Notes: a model not told the origin generated them from the letters alone. Counted from the first letter of the stretch, positions 35,952 to 47,057 are shown. The stretch: DNA of 64,000 bases from Candidatus Zhuqueibacterota bacterium (GCA_029262005.1 JAJDAG010000182.1:46819-110818); one strand, 5' to 3'. Translations and numbers: made by a program.

Positions 35952-36872
35952 ATGCAATTTTTAACAAAGGCAAATTTTGATTTTATCGGCAAAAGAAAAG
36001 TCGCCCAGATTGTTTCGGCTGTGCTCATCGTAATCGGAATTGCTTCACTGATTGTCAAAGGTGGGCCTAATTACGGGATCGATTTTCTGGGTGGAACTTC
36101 TATTGCTTTGAGATTTGAGCAGGATATTTCGGTTGGCGCTGTTCGTGATGCTGTTGGCGCAAGTGGTGTGAAAGATGCCGAGATTAGGAGTTTTGGCGGT
36201 GAGAACGAAATATTGATTCGTATTCAACAGCAAGATGCCGGGGCGGAACTGTCAGGCTCGATTAAGAGCAGTCTCTCACAATCATTTCCAGACAACCCAT
36301 TCACACTCCTGTCTGAGGATAAAGTTGGCCCGAAGGTCGGTGCTGAGTTGCGCGGCGCTGCCGTGTTTGCTGTGCTTGTAGCACTATTTTTCATTCTTCT
36401 CTATATTAGCTGGAGATTTGAATTTATTTTTGCCATTGGTGCTATTGTCGCCCTTTTTCACGATGTGGCCATTACATTGGGTGTTTTCTCTGTGCTGGAT
36501 CTTGAGATAACTCTTGCCATCATTGCGGCCTTTCTCACAATTGTGGGGTACTCACTTAACGATACGATTGTGGTTTTCGACCGGATTCGTGAGAACCTCA
36601 AAGTCCTGCGCCGCGAGAAGTATCCCGCTATTATTAATACAAGCATCAATCAGTCCCTGGCACGTACGGTTGTTACATCGTTGACAACATTGGTCGTGGT
36701 CATTGTCCTGTTTCTGTTTGGCGGAGAAGTTATTCATAATTTTGCTTTTGCGCTCATTGTTGGCGTGTTGATTGGAACTTATAGTTCTATTTTCATCGCC
36801 AGTCCAATTCTGGTAGAGTGGGAACAACGACAAGCGGCCAAGTCGGGCGCACCTGCTGTCAAACGCGCCTAG
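35952..36872 (+). CDS. secF: Protein translocase subunit SecF
   Basis: This 306-aa protein has six membrane segments. Family motifs are NYGIDFLGGTSI, ALFHDVAITLG and GYSLNDTIVVFDRIREN. It works with SecD. It is followed 44 bp later by a STAS-domain gene, probably in the same transcript. Confidence 0.96.
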   Translation: MQFLTKANFDFIGKRKVAQIVSAVLIVIGIASLIVKGGPNYGIDFLGGTSIALRFEQDISVGAVRDAVGASGVKDAEIRSFGGENEILIRIQQQDAGAELSGSIKSSLSQSFPDNPFTLLSEDKVGPKVGAELRGAAVFAVLVALFFILLYISWRFEFIFAIGAIVALFHDVAITLGVFSVLDLEITLAIIAAFLTIVGYSLNDTIVVFDRIRENLKVLRREKYPAIINTSINQSLARTVVTSLTTLVVVIVLFLFGGEVIHNFAFALIVGVLIGTYSSIFIASPILVEWEQRQAAKSGAPAVKRA

Positions 36873-36916
36873 CGTGGTTATTCCTTTTCAGTACTATTTT
36901 ACAGGAGGGAAGGTAC

Positions 36917-37255
36917 ATGAAAATTGAGCAACAAGAGATTAACGGTGTTGTCATCCTTGCGCTTTCCGGCAAGGTCATGGGCGGGCCGGATGCGTCGTTA
37001 CTCAACGAGAAACTGCATGAATTGATTGCGTTGGGGAAAACCAAAGTCGTTGCAGACCTCGGAAAGGTCGATTGGATGAACAGTTCTGGTCTCGGGATTC
37101 TCATCGGCGGTCTTACCACGATGCGCAATACGGGTGGTGATTTGAAGCTGGCAAACATCACCGACAGGATTCAAAGCCTGCTGATGATTACGAAATTGCT
37201 AACTGTGTTTGAAACTTTTCCGACCATTGATGAAGCGGCACAGAGTTTTAGTTAA
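36917..37255 (+). CDS. STAS domain anti-anti-sigma factor-like protein
   Basis: The 112-aa protein is a single STAS domain with the phosphorylation-type motif VDWMNSSGLGILIGGL, where a Ser is the usual target. GGAGGGAAGGTAC precedes the ATG at 36917; the 33 upstream codons in frame overlap secF and are not coding. Such proteins bind an anti-sigma factor (SpoIIAA/RsbV-like) or act in signalling. No partner kinase or sigma factor is in the window. Confidence 0.9.
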   Translation: MKIEQQEINGVVILALSGKVMGGPDASLLNEKLHELIALGKTKVVADLGKVDWMNSSGLGILIGGLTTMRNTGGDLKLANITDRIQSLLMITKLLTVFETFPTIDEAAQSFS

Positions 37256-37285
37256 CGTCTATTAAAAAACGTTGTAAGTTGTATG

Positions 37286-37315
37286 ACTCCGGCTTGCTTT
37301 ACGTCGGAGTTTTTT
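37286..37315 (+). terminator. Terminator after the STAS gene
   Basis: ACTCCG (37286-37291) pairs with CGGAGT (37305-37310) around a 13-base loop, followed by TTTTT. It separates secDF-STAS from purA. Confidence 0.75.
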
Positions 37316-37321
37316 ATGTAA

Positions 37322-38617
<1,296 letters not shown>

Positions 38618-38923
38618 TCCCGACTGGGTTTGGGCCTGTAAAACCGTCAGGCATTAAAAGGGATTAACCCAATACTTTTTTGGGTAAGGCCCGGTGTGGC
38701 ATTAATTCCGTTTCAATTACCGAAAAATACATTCCACGAAAGATAGTTTCGGAGTTTGGTCTTCCGATTTATTTCTCCTGCCGCGAGGATGTCAAACACG
38801 GAACGACATTTTTTTACAAAGCTACAAACCTGAAAATTACCGCCGTGTCTCCACAATCAACGAGCACACTATTGCTATGCCTTTTTATTTTTATAGGATT
38901 GTACTTAGCCAGAAAGCTTTATC
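38618..38923. other. Convergent intergenic region
   Basis: The 306 bp between purA and the outer-membrane gene show only a weak GCCTG/CAGGC hairpin and an A/T-rich stretch. A possible 84-aa frame here (38680-38934) overlaps the next gene and lacks an SD; I do not accept it as a gene. Confidence 0.4.
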
Positions 38924-39778
38924 TTATCTTTTAACAAACAGCCCGAATGAAAAGGCCGGTGCTGATAGTGTGTTTTCGGCCAGGATCGCACTGTCCACGC
39001 CTAACGAAATACCGAGTTTGTCGTTCATCGCGTAAACCAACTCCGGCCCATACGCAAGATAACTCTGATTGTTGGCAAATAATCCGCCCATACCTCCCAG
39101 TACCGAATCGTTGCCATTCTTGAGTGATTGCACACCTGTTGCGCGTAAGATAAAGGTTAGCTTTTGCTTAAAAGTATAGCCAATCTCAAACCCATATCTG
39201 AATTCATCGGAGTAGCCCTTCAAGCGATTGTTATAGCCTGCTTCTGTGGTAAAATACACTGAAGTTGGGTAGAAGGAATGGCCAATCTGAAGTGAGACAG
39301 ACTGATTGAACTCGCCATCGCTGGTAAGTAGACCGTTGGTTTGCTGATCGTCGCCTACAGGCAAGCCAAACATGAGCCCGAGGCTCAGCGCTGTCGCTCC
39401 CTTCCGGCCCAGGCCAATTCGAAGTCCGACGTCGGCATCGGCAATGCCTGAGTTCGAATCACCTTCGAAATAGGAAAAGCCACTCTCTTTGCCAATCTGG
39501 CGATTCAACGTAATCCGTTTGAAAAACGGGACATAGGCCACCAAAGTGATCCTATTCGTAAGGCCATGTTCTCCGTAAAAGCTCAACGTGTAATCTCCGA
39601 GCGTCGGAATGCTGATTTTGTTGCCGTTGGGTTCATAAAACTCATTTGCGCGAACAGAACGAAATCCGATCTTGTAAAAACCCTGGCCTTTCTTCTGTGT
39701 CCAGCCACCGGCAAGCAGCAACGTTGGTAGCGCGATCACGATTAGAAGCACGGCGATGATACTGCTCTTTTCTCGCAT
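38924..39778 (-). CDS. Outer-membrane transporter-like protein
   Basis: The 284-aa protein starts with a signal peptide (IALPTLLLAGG), then GQGFYKIGFRSVRANEFY and beta-strand-rich sequence such as DVGLRIGLGRKGATALSLG. It ends LFVKR. It looks like the outer-membrane beta-barrel family with MetA-pathway-of-phenol-degradation-like features. It follows the BIG2-DM13 gene by 15 bp, so the two form a unit. The function is not known. Confidence 0.6.
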   Translation of the reverse strand: MREKSSIIAVLLIVIALPTLLLAGGWTQKKGQGFYKIGFRSVRANEFYEPNGNKISIPTLGDYTLSFYGEHGLTNRITLVAYVPFFKRITLNRQIGKESGFSYFEGDSNSGIADADVGLRIGLGRKGATALSLGLMFGLPVGDDQQTNGLLTSDGEFNQSVSLQIGHSFYPTSVYFTTEAGYNNRLKGYSDEFRYGFEIGYTFKQKLTFILRATGVQSLKNGNDSVLGGMGGLFANNQSYLAYGPELVYAMNDKLGISLGVDSAILAENTLSAPAFSFGLFVKR

Positions 39779-39793
39779 TTTAATCCTCCGAAT

Positions 39794-40729
39794 TTATTTC
39801 AACTCTGCATAGCCGAATGTCACGTTGAACGGCTTGCAATGGATAATCACCCAGGAATAGGCGTCCAAATCAATATTCCCTTGAATTGTATAATGTTGCT
39901 GGCCTTGCGTGCTCTTCAGTTTCTCAACTTCGAGACTGTTTGATCCTACGGAATTCGTAGTGGAGAGGTAGACATAAAGGCCAGGACCGCTGCTAGAGAC
40001 AAAGTTGTCGCCGAATTGTAGCAATAAATTGTTGTTATCTTCCTTTTCCATTGTGACGCCACCGCGCACGGTATACGAGCTGCCGGGTCGAGGTACGAAC
40101 TGGCCGGACTTTAATTGCCCGAGCACTTCGAATATCGCCGGACGACTATCGATACTGTCCACAGTTGCGATTATTTCGGCAATACCAGGCTTGAGCGCGG
40201 TTGCAAGGCCGTTTGTATCTACACTGACCGTTTCCGGATTGCCACTTCTCCACGCCACTTCTTTGCCCGCAATCGTCTCGCCATTCAAGTTTAATACCAT
40301 CGCTGAAAACTGTATTGTTTGACCGGGACTCCCTTTGGCGGAATCAGGAGCTACAATAACGGTTCCCACCTGATTGGGGTCGTTTAAGATGGAGAGCAAG
40401 GCTGGTTCGCTGACAATATTGTTTGCTCTTGCCAGTATCTGTGCCTGGCCCGGCATAATGCCGGTTGCACGGCCTTCGGCATCAATGACCGCAATGTCTG
40501 AATTCAAGCTTGTCCATTGGAAGACTGTAGATTGTACTTCCTGGCCCAAACTGTCATAATACGTCGCAGTAAAATGGATGTTTTCCCCTTTGAGAATTGC
40601 ACTGTTTCCCGGCTCTGTCTCAATCTTCGGTTCAAAAAGTTGAACCGGATCAAGAATGAAGTCTGTGCCGACGCAACTTGAGGTGAACATTGTGAGCAGT
40701 AGAGCTGCTGTCAATTTCTTTATAAACAT
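39794..40729 (-). CDS. BIG2-DM13 lipoprotein
   Basis: The 311-aa protein begins with a lipobox (MFTSSCVGT), then two Ig-like BIG2 domains (FTATYYDSLGQEV..., FSAMVLNLNGETI...) up to about residue 200. The C-terminal 100 residues look like a DM13 domain: GQFVPRPGSSYTVRGG, SSSGPGLYVYLST, and the ending WVIIHCKPFNVTFGYAEL with the conserved Cys. DM13 domains are thought to be haem- or redox-linked and occur in cell-surface proteins. It is the upstream gene of the pair with the outer-membrane protein. Confidence 0.75.
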   Translation of the reverse strand: MFIKKLTAALLLTMFTSSCVGTDFILDPVQLFEPKIETEPGNSAILKGENIHFTATYYDSLGQEVQSTVFQWTSLNSDIAVIDAEGRATGIMPGQAQILARANNIVSEPALLSILNDPNQVGTVIVAPDSAKGSPGQTIQFSAMVLNLNGETIAGKEVAWRSGNPETVSVDTNGLATALKPGIAEIIATVDSIDSRPAIFEVLGQLKSGQFVPRPGSSYTVRGGVTMEKEDNNNLLLQFGDNFVSSSGPGLYVYLSTTNSVGSNSLEVEKLKSTQGQQHYTIQGNIDLDAYSWVIIHCKPFNVTFGYAELK

Positions 40730-41284
40730 ATCGTTTCCTCCCCACGATTTTCTTTTCTACGACTTAATACGTCAGTCTATGAATGCTGGCCTTCGACATA
40801 TTAGGAAACAAATCTCACAAATCTATCACGATTTGTTAAAATAATAATTGATTTTTCATTTTAGCTATCCAGGTAAGGACGCAAAGCAGGCATGCGCTTT
40901 TTGTATCGGCTGAATTTAATTGGGTACGTCCGGCATGGGCATGAACCCCGTGGGATAACTTATATAAAAGGGTGTAGCAGTGCACGCGGGTAACAAATTT
41001 TGCGCGAACGTAGGGTTGCAAGTCTTCGTTGTCTCTCTCTGAAACGAAAGCTCAACCGGGAACAGAAATTTCAGGCTAAATACGATGTGCGTCTATACAG
41101 TTTTTGTATTAGATATTTCATTACTCCTTGGCTGCAAAAAATGATAGTTATCGATATTTGAGACAAGGAGTGCCATTGGTTCTACGCTATTAATTACCAT
41201 GATTGGCGCTCACATTTTAACGTTGGCGCCAAGGGCGAGGCCAACGGGTCCGGTTAAGTAACTTTGTTAGCGCGGCCCAAAGAT
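40730..41284. other. 555-bp intergenic region, no gene seen
   Basis: I found no gene, terminator or clear promoter. A GGACGCAAAGC string near 40877 recalls c-di-GMP-I riboswitches, but no pairing partner is present. Confidence 0.4.
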
Positions 41285-42067
41285 TTAACCCACGCCCATG
41301 GTTAGTAAACGATTTAGAATAATAGCGGACAATAACAATAGGGCAAACGATTTCATGATTTTGTCTTCAAATTCAGGTCGTGTTGGTTGTGGGTTAGAAT
41401 TTTTTAAAATAGAACCAAAAGAACTCATTATAACATAGGAACTGGTTGCAGGATAAATAACACTAAGAAATGCCACGACGGGAAAAGCCAAAAGCGTATT
41501 CAAAATACTACCAATCAAAATTGGGAAAAACATTATATGATATACATATTTTGTTCTCTGTTTCAACTCGGGTTCCGCAGGAATAAAGGTGGAAAAGTTT
41601 TTGCCGATTTTGAAAATGATCAAAATAAGTAACACAAATCCAACAACAGCAGTCACAATTCTGACAGAATAATCTATGTTCAGCAATTCGGCAACTTTAC
41701 CAGTATCTCCGACTGTTGAAAGTGGCGTCATGACCAAGTAGCCAAAAAAATTGACGAACCCTAGTAAACTAAGCCAAAGGTAGAATAAATAACTTGCTGT
41801 ATTTTTCCGTTTCTTGGATACAATAAACCCCAAAACAATACCTTGAAGGAGACTGCTAACCGGTCCAGCCAATGCAGAAATAATTTTCGCGTGGATGCTT
41901 ATTTGTTGCTCCGGAGTCTGAACGTGGTTGTGAAATAGGATTGGATTTGCACCAAAAACAAAATATGAAATATAGTGCCCAAATTCATGAATAAAGGTGG
42001 TAAAAATAAAAGCGGACACGAAAGCCATTGTTGAGTTTATCAAAACATATTTTAAAGATTTGCTCAT
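41285..42067 (-). CDS. M50-like site-2 protease-type membrane protein
   Basis: The 260-aa protein has about seven membrane segments. The zinc motif HEFGH (H27, H31) lies in the first helix region (FTTFIHEFGHYISYF); a further Asp in MTPLSTVGDTGK may be the third ligand. SD GAGGGTGCG precedes the ATG at 42067. The gene is visibly richer in A/T than its neighbours, which hints at a recent arrival. The substrate is unknown. Confidence 0.65.
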   Translation of the reverse strand: MSKSLKYVLINSTMAFVSAFIFTTFIHEFGHYISYFVFGANPILFHNHVQTPEQQISIHAKIISALAGPVSSLLQGIVLGFIVSKKRKNTASYLFYLWLSLLGFVNFFGYLVMTPLSTVGDTGKVAELLNIDYSVRIVTAVVGFVLLILIIFKIGKNFSTFIPAEPELKQRTKYVYHIMFFPILIGSILNTLLAFPVVAFLSVIYPATSSYVIMSSFGSILKNSNPQPTRPEFEDKIMKSFALLLLSAIILNRLLTMGVG

Positions 42068-42141
42068 CGCACCCTCATTTCTTTGTGATTTTAATATGAG
42101 AAATTTATTTTTGGAAGATTTCTGTTTTTTAGAGAACCGAA

Positions 42142-43701
42142 CTAACGAATCAAGAGCATTTTCTTTCTACCAAAAACCTTCCCATTTACACGTAACTCAT
42201 AAAGATACAGGCCGCTGGAAACCTGGAACCCATGTTTGTCGCGTCCATTCCAGTGCATTTTATGGTTTCCAGACATCTGCCATTCATTCACCAAAGTGTA
42301 AACCTTTTGGCCGAGCAAATTGTAAATGACCAATTTAACACGACCGGACTGAGGCAACTGATATTCAATCTTGGTTTCCGGATTAAATGGATTGGGATAA
42401 TTTTGAAAAAGCCGGAGCGTCCGGGGTACATTTGAATCAGAGTCTTTGCTTTCTACTGAAACCGGGTTGGCGGTGAAAAACGACAAAATGGTGTTCCAAT
42501 AGGTATTCTCCCATTTTTCATAATCAAAGTTCATAAAGTCGGGATCGTTGTCAGGACGATAACTCCACAGCGCAAAATGCCAGCCGTTGACAACAGCGAT
42601 GCTGTGCAAGTCTTTTAAAAATTGAGCCCCGCCATTTTGAGGAAACTGCATCCCGAATTCGCCCATGAAGATGGGCGCGTTGTGTGCCTCCTGAAAAGCT
42701 TTGACTCTTGCAAACACCACATCTGCATAAAACGCCTTGTTGTACAAAACATCATCGTCCTTTGTGACGTTGTAATATAAACCCGGGTAGGTCTGGCTAT
42801 TCATAATTTCACTATGAGTGTAGTCGAAAGGGTCATAGGTGTGAAAATCGTAAACTACCAGCGGATCCTCCTGCTTTTCCAATAGTCCCCAGAACTCAGG
42901 ATTTGAATGAAAGGCCGACTGTACGATGAGCGGGATTTCCGGGTCTGAGGTGCGGACCGAGTCGATGCACATTTTATAAAGTGCATTGACATCGATGCCG
43001 TTGGCTTGCATGGCGCTGTCGAGGTCGGCAGGTGTATCAAATTCAACCAGAAACGGGTTTGGTTCAACAATCATATTCAGGCCAACGAACAGAGTATCTG
43101 TCTGGGATTGATACCTTTGGACGATATCTTTCAACATGCTGGCGTATAATTTCTGCTCTTGCGGATTTGTCCAGATGGTGGAAAGAGGCATGCCATCTTC
43201 ACCATCGGAACTAACATCCTGTCGGCCAGGCCCGACTCTCACGGCAATGGTATAGTAAAGGTTGACCTGCCGGCAGTAACTTACCATTGAATCCAGCGAG
43301 GCCGTGCCCTCTTCATCCGCCTCGTATGGCGGGTCTGGAAAGACGATTCCCTGGGAAACATTGATTTGCGCAAGATTTGCACCTGTGGCCTTTAAATCCA
43401 ACATATCTTGCAAACTTCTGAAACAATCGCTTTCTGAGCACCAAAAAGTGACATCAAATCCTCTAAAAAAGCTGGGTTGCAACCATTTTTCAAACTTAGT
43501 GGAACCAACTGTGGCAGCAGATTCTGCCAGGGAGACTTGAGCAAACGCGCCATTACCAAAGGTGCCGTTACCCTGTGCATAGGTCGGCGCTACATCCAAT
43601 TCGTTATCTGCACAGGTAAACGAAAAATGCTGAGTTTGGGCCTGTACCGTGGCTGACAAAACTATCAGGAGCACGACTTTTATTATGGATTGCAATTTCA
43701 T
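42142..43701 (-). CDS. Secreted GH5-like glycoside hydrolase with FlgD-like C-terminal segment
   Basis: The 519-aa protein has a signal peptide (IVLSATVQAQ). The GH5 (beta/alpha)8 barrel landmarks are NMIVEPNPF (acid/base Glu in the NEP-like motif) and PIFMGEFGMQFP (nucleophile Glu), with FHTYDPFDY between them. It should cut beta-linked polysaccharide; the exact substrate is open. Near the C-terminus comes YPNPFNPETKIEYQL, ending KKMLLIR, as in the S8 and 1883-aa proteins. It is adjacent to the RAYT remnant. Confidence 0.85.
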   Translation of the reverse strand: MKLQSIIKVVLLIVLSATVQAQTQHFSFTCADNELDVAPTYAQGNGTFGNGAFAQVSLAESAATVGSTKFEKWLQPSFFRGFDVTFWCSESDCFRSLQDMLDLKATGANLAQINVSQGIVFPDPPYEADEEGTASLDSMVSYCRQVNLYYTIAVRVGPGRQDVSSDGEDGMPLSTIWTNPQEQKLYASMLKDIVQRYQSQTDTLFVGLNMIVEPNPFLVEFDTPADLDSAMQANGIDVNALYKMCIDSVRTSDPEIPLIVQSAFHSNPEFWGLLEKQEDPLVVYDFHTYDPFDYTHSEIMNSQTYPGLYYNVTKDDDVLYNKAFYADVVFARVKAFQEAHNAPIFMGEFGMQFPQNGGAQFLKDLHSIAVVNGWHFALWSYRPDNDPDFMNFDYEKWENTYWNTILSFFTANPVSVESKDSDSNVPRTLRLFQNYPNPFNPETKIEYQLPQSGRVKLVIYNLLGQKVYTLVNEWQMSGNHKMHWNGRDKHGFQVSSGLYLYELRVNGKVFGRKKMLLIR

Positions 43702-43758
43702 GGCTTCTCCTAAATTAGGATAATTGGCAATGCCGCAGTCCGTGCCTCGATTTTTTCT

Positions 43759-44193
43759 TCATGCAATAATCCTGGGGCGCGATGCCTCGCGACGTTTTTT
43801 TTGCCTCTTGTAGAATTTGTCGCCATGCCATTGTGCCGGGTTGTTTTGAATATATCGTGCGATGCGTTGGTGCGATTTAGCGTCCCGTACGATATGGTCG
43901 TGAAAACGCGGGTGCCAGGCAAAACCCGCATGGATTTGCCTGGCATGTTTGGTTACCGCTGATTTAAAACCACGAATGATGGATGCCAGATTTTTTGATT
44001 GGGGTGCAAATGAATTGTTGTATATGGTTGAGGTCGTCGTTCCGGTGGTAGTGGAGACGCGCTGCATCGTGTATTTACTGTATTGCGGATAAGATAAGGA
44101 ATGTCTCATTTTAATATTGAGATTGTGAAAAACAACTAATAATACAATAGTAACATTTCCCACCCAAAGCAACAAGAAATTCCGTGCCGCCAA
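43759..44193 (-). pseudogene. Remnant of a REP-associated tyrosine transposase (RAYT)
   Basis: The C-terminal part ASIIRGFKSAVTKHARQIHAG followed by FAWHPRFHDHIVRDAKSHQRIARYIQNNP is typical of Y1_Tnp/RAYT proteins. The N-terminal catalytic part with the HxH motif (usually MPNHIH) is absent, replaced by unrelated sequence. It is therefore an inactive fragment. REP-like palindromes nearby support the assignment. Confidence 0.75.
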
Positions 44194-44881
44194 TGCCAGG
44201 CTAATTAACCAGATTCGGCAAGTCCTGTGTTATCACCACGATACTTCCCGTATTAAAATATCACCCAGCCCCCATGGTTTTCATCAGAATGCCGTGTGAG
44301 ATGCTCTGCGTCGGAGCGTCCGAGACTGCGTTTCCAGGCAGAGTGGAGGCGAGGGAGCATGTCTTATTCCTGCGTGACAGAACAGACTGAACAATAGCCC
44401 CTCAATAATCGCACGATCAAAACAGCGCGGTATAAAATGCCTTTGCAACTGTATCCATTCCCAAGAAAAATGTTGGTGATCTGCGGTTAGATAAGCGCTA
44501 ATCCGGTAAAAATATTCGATATCTGAGGCCACATCAGCAGCATTTTGTCGCAAACAGTTGTCAAACATAGAGAATTAAGGAGTCTTTGAACTAAGCTACT
44601 TGATGTTTGTTTGCGGGCAAGCGCTATGTCAGCAAAATTACTTGTTAAGGGTTAAATGCAAGATGAAAGTGCACCCCCTTTGCTTCATTTTTCTTTCGAT
44701 GATTTATTGATCAAGAAGTCAGATGTTAAGAGCGTTTCGAGTTTATCATTCTGTTCCTTATTAATGCACAAATTTCTTGCTAATCCTTGCAGGAATGGCT
44801 ACTTTTTGCAATTCATTTATTATCGTTGCGGAATACCGGAAACAGACCTTTTCTCTTACATAGAAACCAACCGGAGGGACC
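44194..44881. other. 688-bp intergenic region with RAYT-associated palindromes
   Basis: Between the RAYT remnant and the cyclase gene I see only the REP-like palindrome at 44301-44360 and A/T-rich sequence. No gene is supported. Confidence 0.4.
44301..44360. repeat. REP-like palindrome
   Basis: ATGCTC at 44301-44306 faces GAGCAT at 44355-44360, with an inner GCGTCGGAGCG and CCAGGCAGAG pattern typical of short repeats mobilised by RAYT transposases. The stems are imperfect, which suggests decay. Confidence 0.55.
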
Positions 44882-45667
44882 ATGAAGCTATACGACTTAT
44901 CTCAGCCGTTAAATCAGGATGCACCATTCTGGCCTTATTATCCACCTTTTGAAGTCAAATATATTAAACGTAAGGCCGAGCACGGTGTCAATGCCCAGTA
45001 TATCCAGACATCCAACCACATGGGCACGCACCTTGATGCGCCGCGTCATTTTGTTACCGGCGGTATGACCATTGATGAGATTCCGATGGAGTGGCTGTAT
45101 GGCACGGGCGTCATCGTCGATTTGACCGACGAGATGGATGAGCTGGCCGTTTACACTCCGAAGATGATTGAAGATCGTGTGGAAGTTCGTGAAGGCGATA
45201 TTTTGCTGCTGCATACCGGCTGGCACCGATATGCCCAGTTTGGCTCTGAACCGGACGAGGAGAAGTACATTCACATGCATCCCGGGGCACACCCGGATAT
45301 GGTGCAATGGCTGCTCGATAAAAAAATTCACATCTGGGGTGTGGATGAAATTTCAACCGACCATCCGATGAATCTGCCCATTGGCCGCTTTCTGGGCAAA
45401 GGCATGCACGGCCATTGTGACAAGGTTGCAGCCAAGGCTGTGGCGAAGTTCGGCGAGCAAGGCATGAAAGATATTTTCCCGGACGATGCCTACCAACTGA
45501 CCCACAATGCGTTGTTTCCACACCACTGCATGCACGTGGAGAATCTTGGTGGTGATATTGACGCACCCGAGTTGCAGAACAAGCGCCTCAACCTGGGCAT
45601 TTTCCCCTGGAAGTTCAAAGGTGGTGAGGCGGCTTTTTGCCGGGCTGTGGCTTTTGTCGAAGATTGA
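44882..45667 (+). CDS. Cyclase-family protein (kynurenine formamidase-like)
   Basis: The 261-aa protein has the metal motif HxGTHxDxPxHF in the form HMGTHLDAPRHF, as in metal-dependent formamidases and cyclases. GWHRY and HNALFPHHCMHVENLGG provide further metal-site residues. The substrate is likely a cyclic amide or formyl compound. SD GGAGGGACC precedes the ATG at 44882. A CoA transferase gene follows 93 bp later on the same strand. Confidence 0.85.
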   Translation: MKLYDLSQPLNQDAPFWPYYPPFEVKYIKRKAEHGVNAQYIQTSNHMGTHLDAPRHFVTGGMTIDEIPMEWLYGTGVIVDLTDEMDELAVYTPKMIEDRVEVREGDILLLHTGWHRYAQFGSEPDEEKYIHMHPGAHPDMVQWLLDKKIHIWGVDEISTDHPMNLPIGRFLGKGMHGHCDKVAAKAVAKFGEQGMKDIFPDDAYQLTHNALFPHHCMHVENLGGDIDAPELQNKRLNLGIFPWKFKGGEAAFCRAVAFVED

Positions 45668-45760
45668 TTATTTGCATGTGCTTTTTCGAGTTTCGCGAAT
45701 AAAGTTTAATTCTTCCGGCTTGTCCGGGTTAAGGTGTGCTAGTTGCTGGAGGGGAAAATT

Positions 45761-46960
45761 ATGAAATCGAACCCCGGGCCGTTAGCGGGTATAAGGGTAC
45801 TCGACCACACAACGGCACTGGCGGGTCCCTACTGTGCTCAAATTCTTGGTGATCTGGGTGCAGATGTAATCAAAGTGGAGCGTCCGGACGGCGGTGACAT
45901 GTCGCGCGGATGGGGGCCACCTTTTATTGGTAAAGAGAGCGCCTATTTTCTTGGCACCAATCGCAACAAGCGTGGTATGACGCTTAATCTTGCCACTGAG
46001 GCAGGCAAAGTTATCTTTACGCGTCTGCTAAAGCAGGTCGATGTCCTTGTGCATAATGTTCCCAGGGAGTCTAGTCGCAAGAAACTCTTGCTTGATGCTG
46101 AGAGTTGCTCGGTTTTAAATCCACAGTTGGTTTGGGCCGGCATTTCCGGCTTTGGAAACAGTGGTCCTCTGGCGGAAAGCGCGGGATATGATATTCTCGC
46201 CCAGGCAATGAGCGGTACGATGCATGTTACCGGAGAAGCAGACGATCCACCAATACGTTTTCCCACACCGCTTGCTGATTTGACTGCCGGCATTTACACC
46301 GCATTGGCCATTGTTTCGGCGCTTTTTGCCCGTGAAAAAACCGGCAAGGGGCAAGCCATCGATACGGCCCTGCTCGACTCTCAAGTGGCCTGGCTATCAA
46401 ATTTGGCGAGCAATTATCTCGTGGCCGGGCAGGCGCCAAAAAAGCTGGGCAATGCCCACCCTTCCATTGTGCCTTATCAGCCCTTTCCCACCAGTGACGA
46501 TTGGATAATTGTGGCTGTGGGCAGTGAGCGGCTGTGGAAGAATTTTGTGGAAGTTATGAATTTGCCGGAATTAAAAGAGAGTGATAAATTTGCCAGCAAT
46601 GCCGACCGTCTGGCAAATCGCCATGAACTTGTTTCTTTGCTGGCGGAACGATTTCGCGAAAAAGGCTCCAAAGAGTGGTTGAAGAAGCTTGATTCAGTAG
46701 GGATACCTTCCAGTCCGATTTTAACTTTGGTGGACAGCCTGAACCATGAGCACTTGCTGGCACGCGGTATGGTGATAGAACTTGAGCATCCGACGATTGG
46801 TTTATACAAAGCGTTAGGCAGTCCGCTTAATCTCAGCGGCACGCCTGTTACTTACCGGCGGCCTGCCCCGATGCTCGGGGAGCACAATCAGGAAATTCTG
46901 CAAGAGTTGGGTTTTAGTGCCCGAGAGATTGAGACATTTCAGAGTCTTGGCACGATTTAG
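45761..46960 (+). CDS. Class III CoA transferase (CaiB/BaiF family)
   Basis: The 399-aa protein has the opening LAGIRVLDHTTALAGPYCAQILGDLGADVIKVE and the catalytic Asp in SAGYDILAQAMSG. Class III enzymes move CoA between carboxylic acids. The start at 45761 is fixed by GGAGGGGAAAATT; the in-frame ATG at 45743 is upstream without SD. Neighbours (cyclase, amidase) suggest breakdown of an amide or cyclic acid, but the substrate is open. Confidence 0.92.
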   Translation: MKSNPGPLAGIRVLDHTTALAGPYCAQILGDLGADVIKVERPDGGDMSRGWGPPFIGKESAYFLGTNRNKRGMTLNLATEAGKVIFTRLLKQVDVLVHNVPRESSRKKLLLDAESCSVLNPQLVWAGISGFGNSGPLAESAGYDILAQAMSGTMHVTGEADDPPIRFPTPLADLTAGIYTALAIVSALFAREKTGKGQAIDTALLDSQVAWLSNLASNYLVAGQAPKKLGNAHPSIVPYQPFPTSDDWIIVAVGSERLWKNFVEVMNLPELKESDKFASNADRLANRHELVSLLAERFREKGSKEWLKKLDSVGIPSSPILTLVDSLNHEHLLARGMVIELEHPTIGLYKALGSPLNLSGTPVTYRRPAPMLGEHNQEILQELGFSAREIETFQSLGTI

Positions 46961-47057
46961 ATTTGGCCGTATTTATATCTTTGAAACTGGAAGTGCACAT
47001 GTCGCAAATTTATTAGATTTATTTTGGTGATTACTTAGTCTGGAAGGAGAACAACTT

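Noticed and set aside
38680..38934. 84-aa open frame after purA
   Set aside because: No SD, no recognisable domain, and it overlaps the start of the convergent outer-membrane gene; probably chance.
40871..40890. GGACGCAAAGC string like the core of a c-di-GMP-I riboswitch
   Set aside because: The GAAA-capped stem and the conserved upstream half of the GEMM motif are absent, and no gene starts just after it in the right direction.
44284..44568. 94-aa open frame in the intergenic region before the cyclase gene
   Set aside because: Its end is translated from the REP-like palindrome (Arg/Ser-rich), so it is not a real gene.
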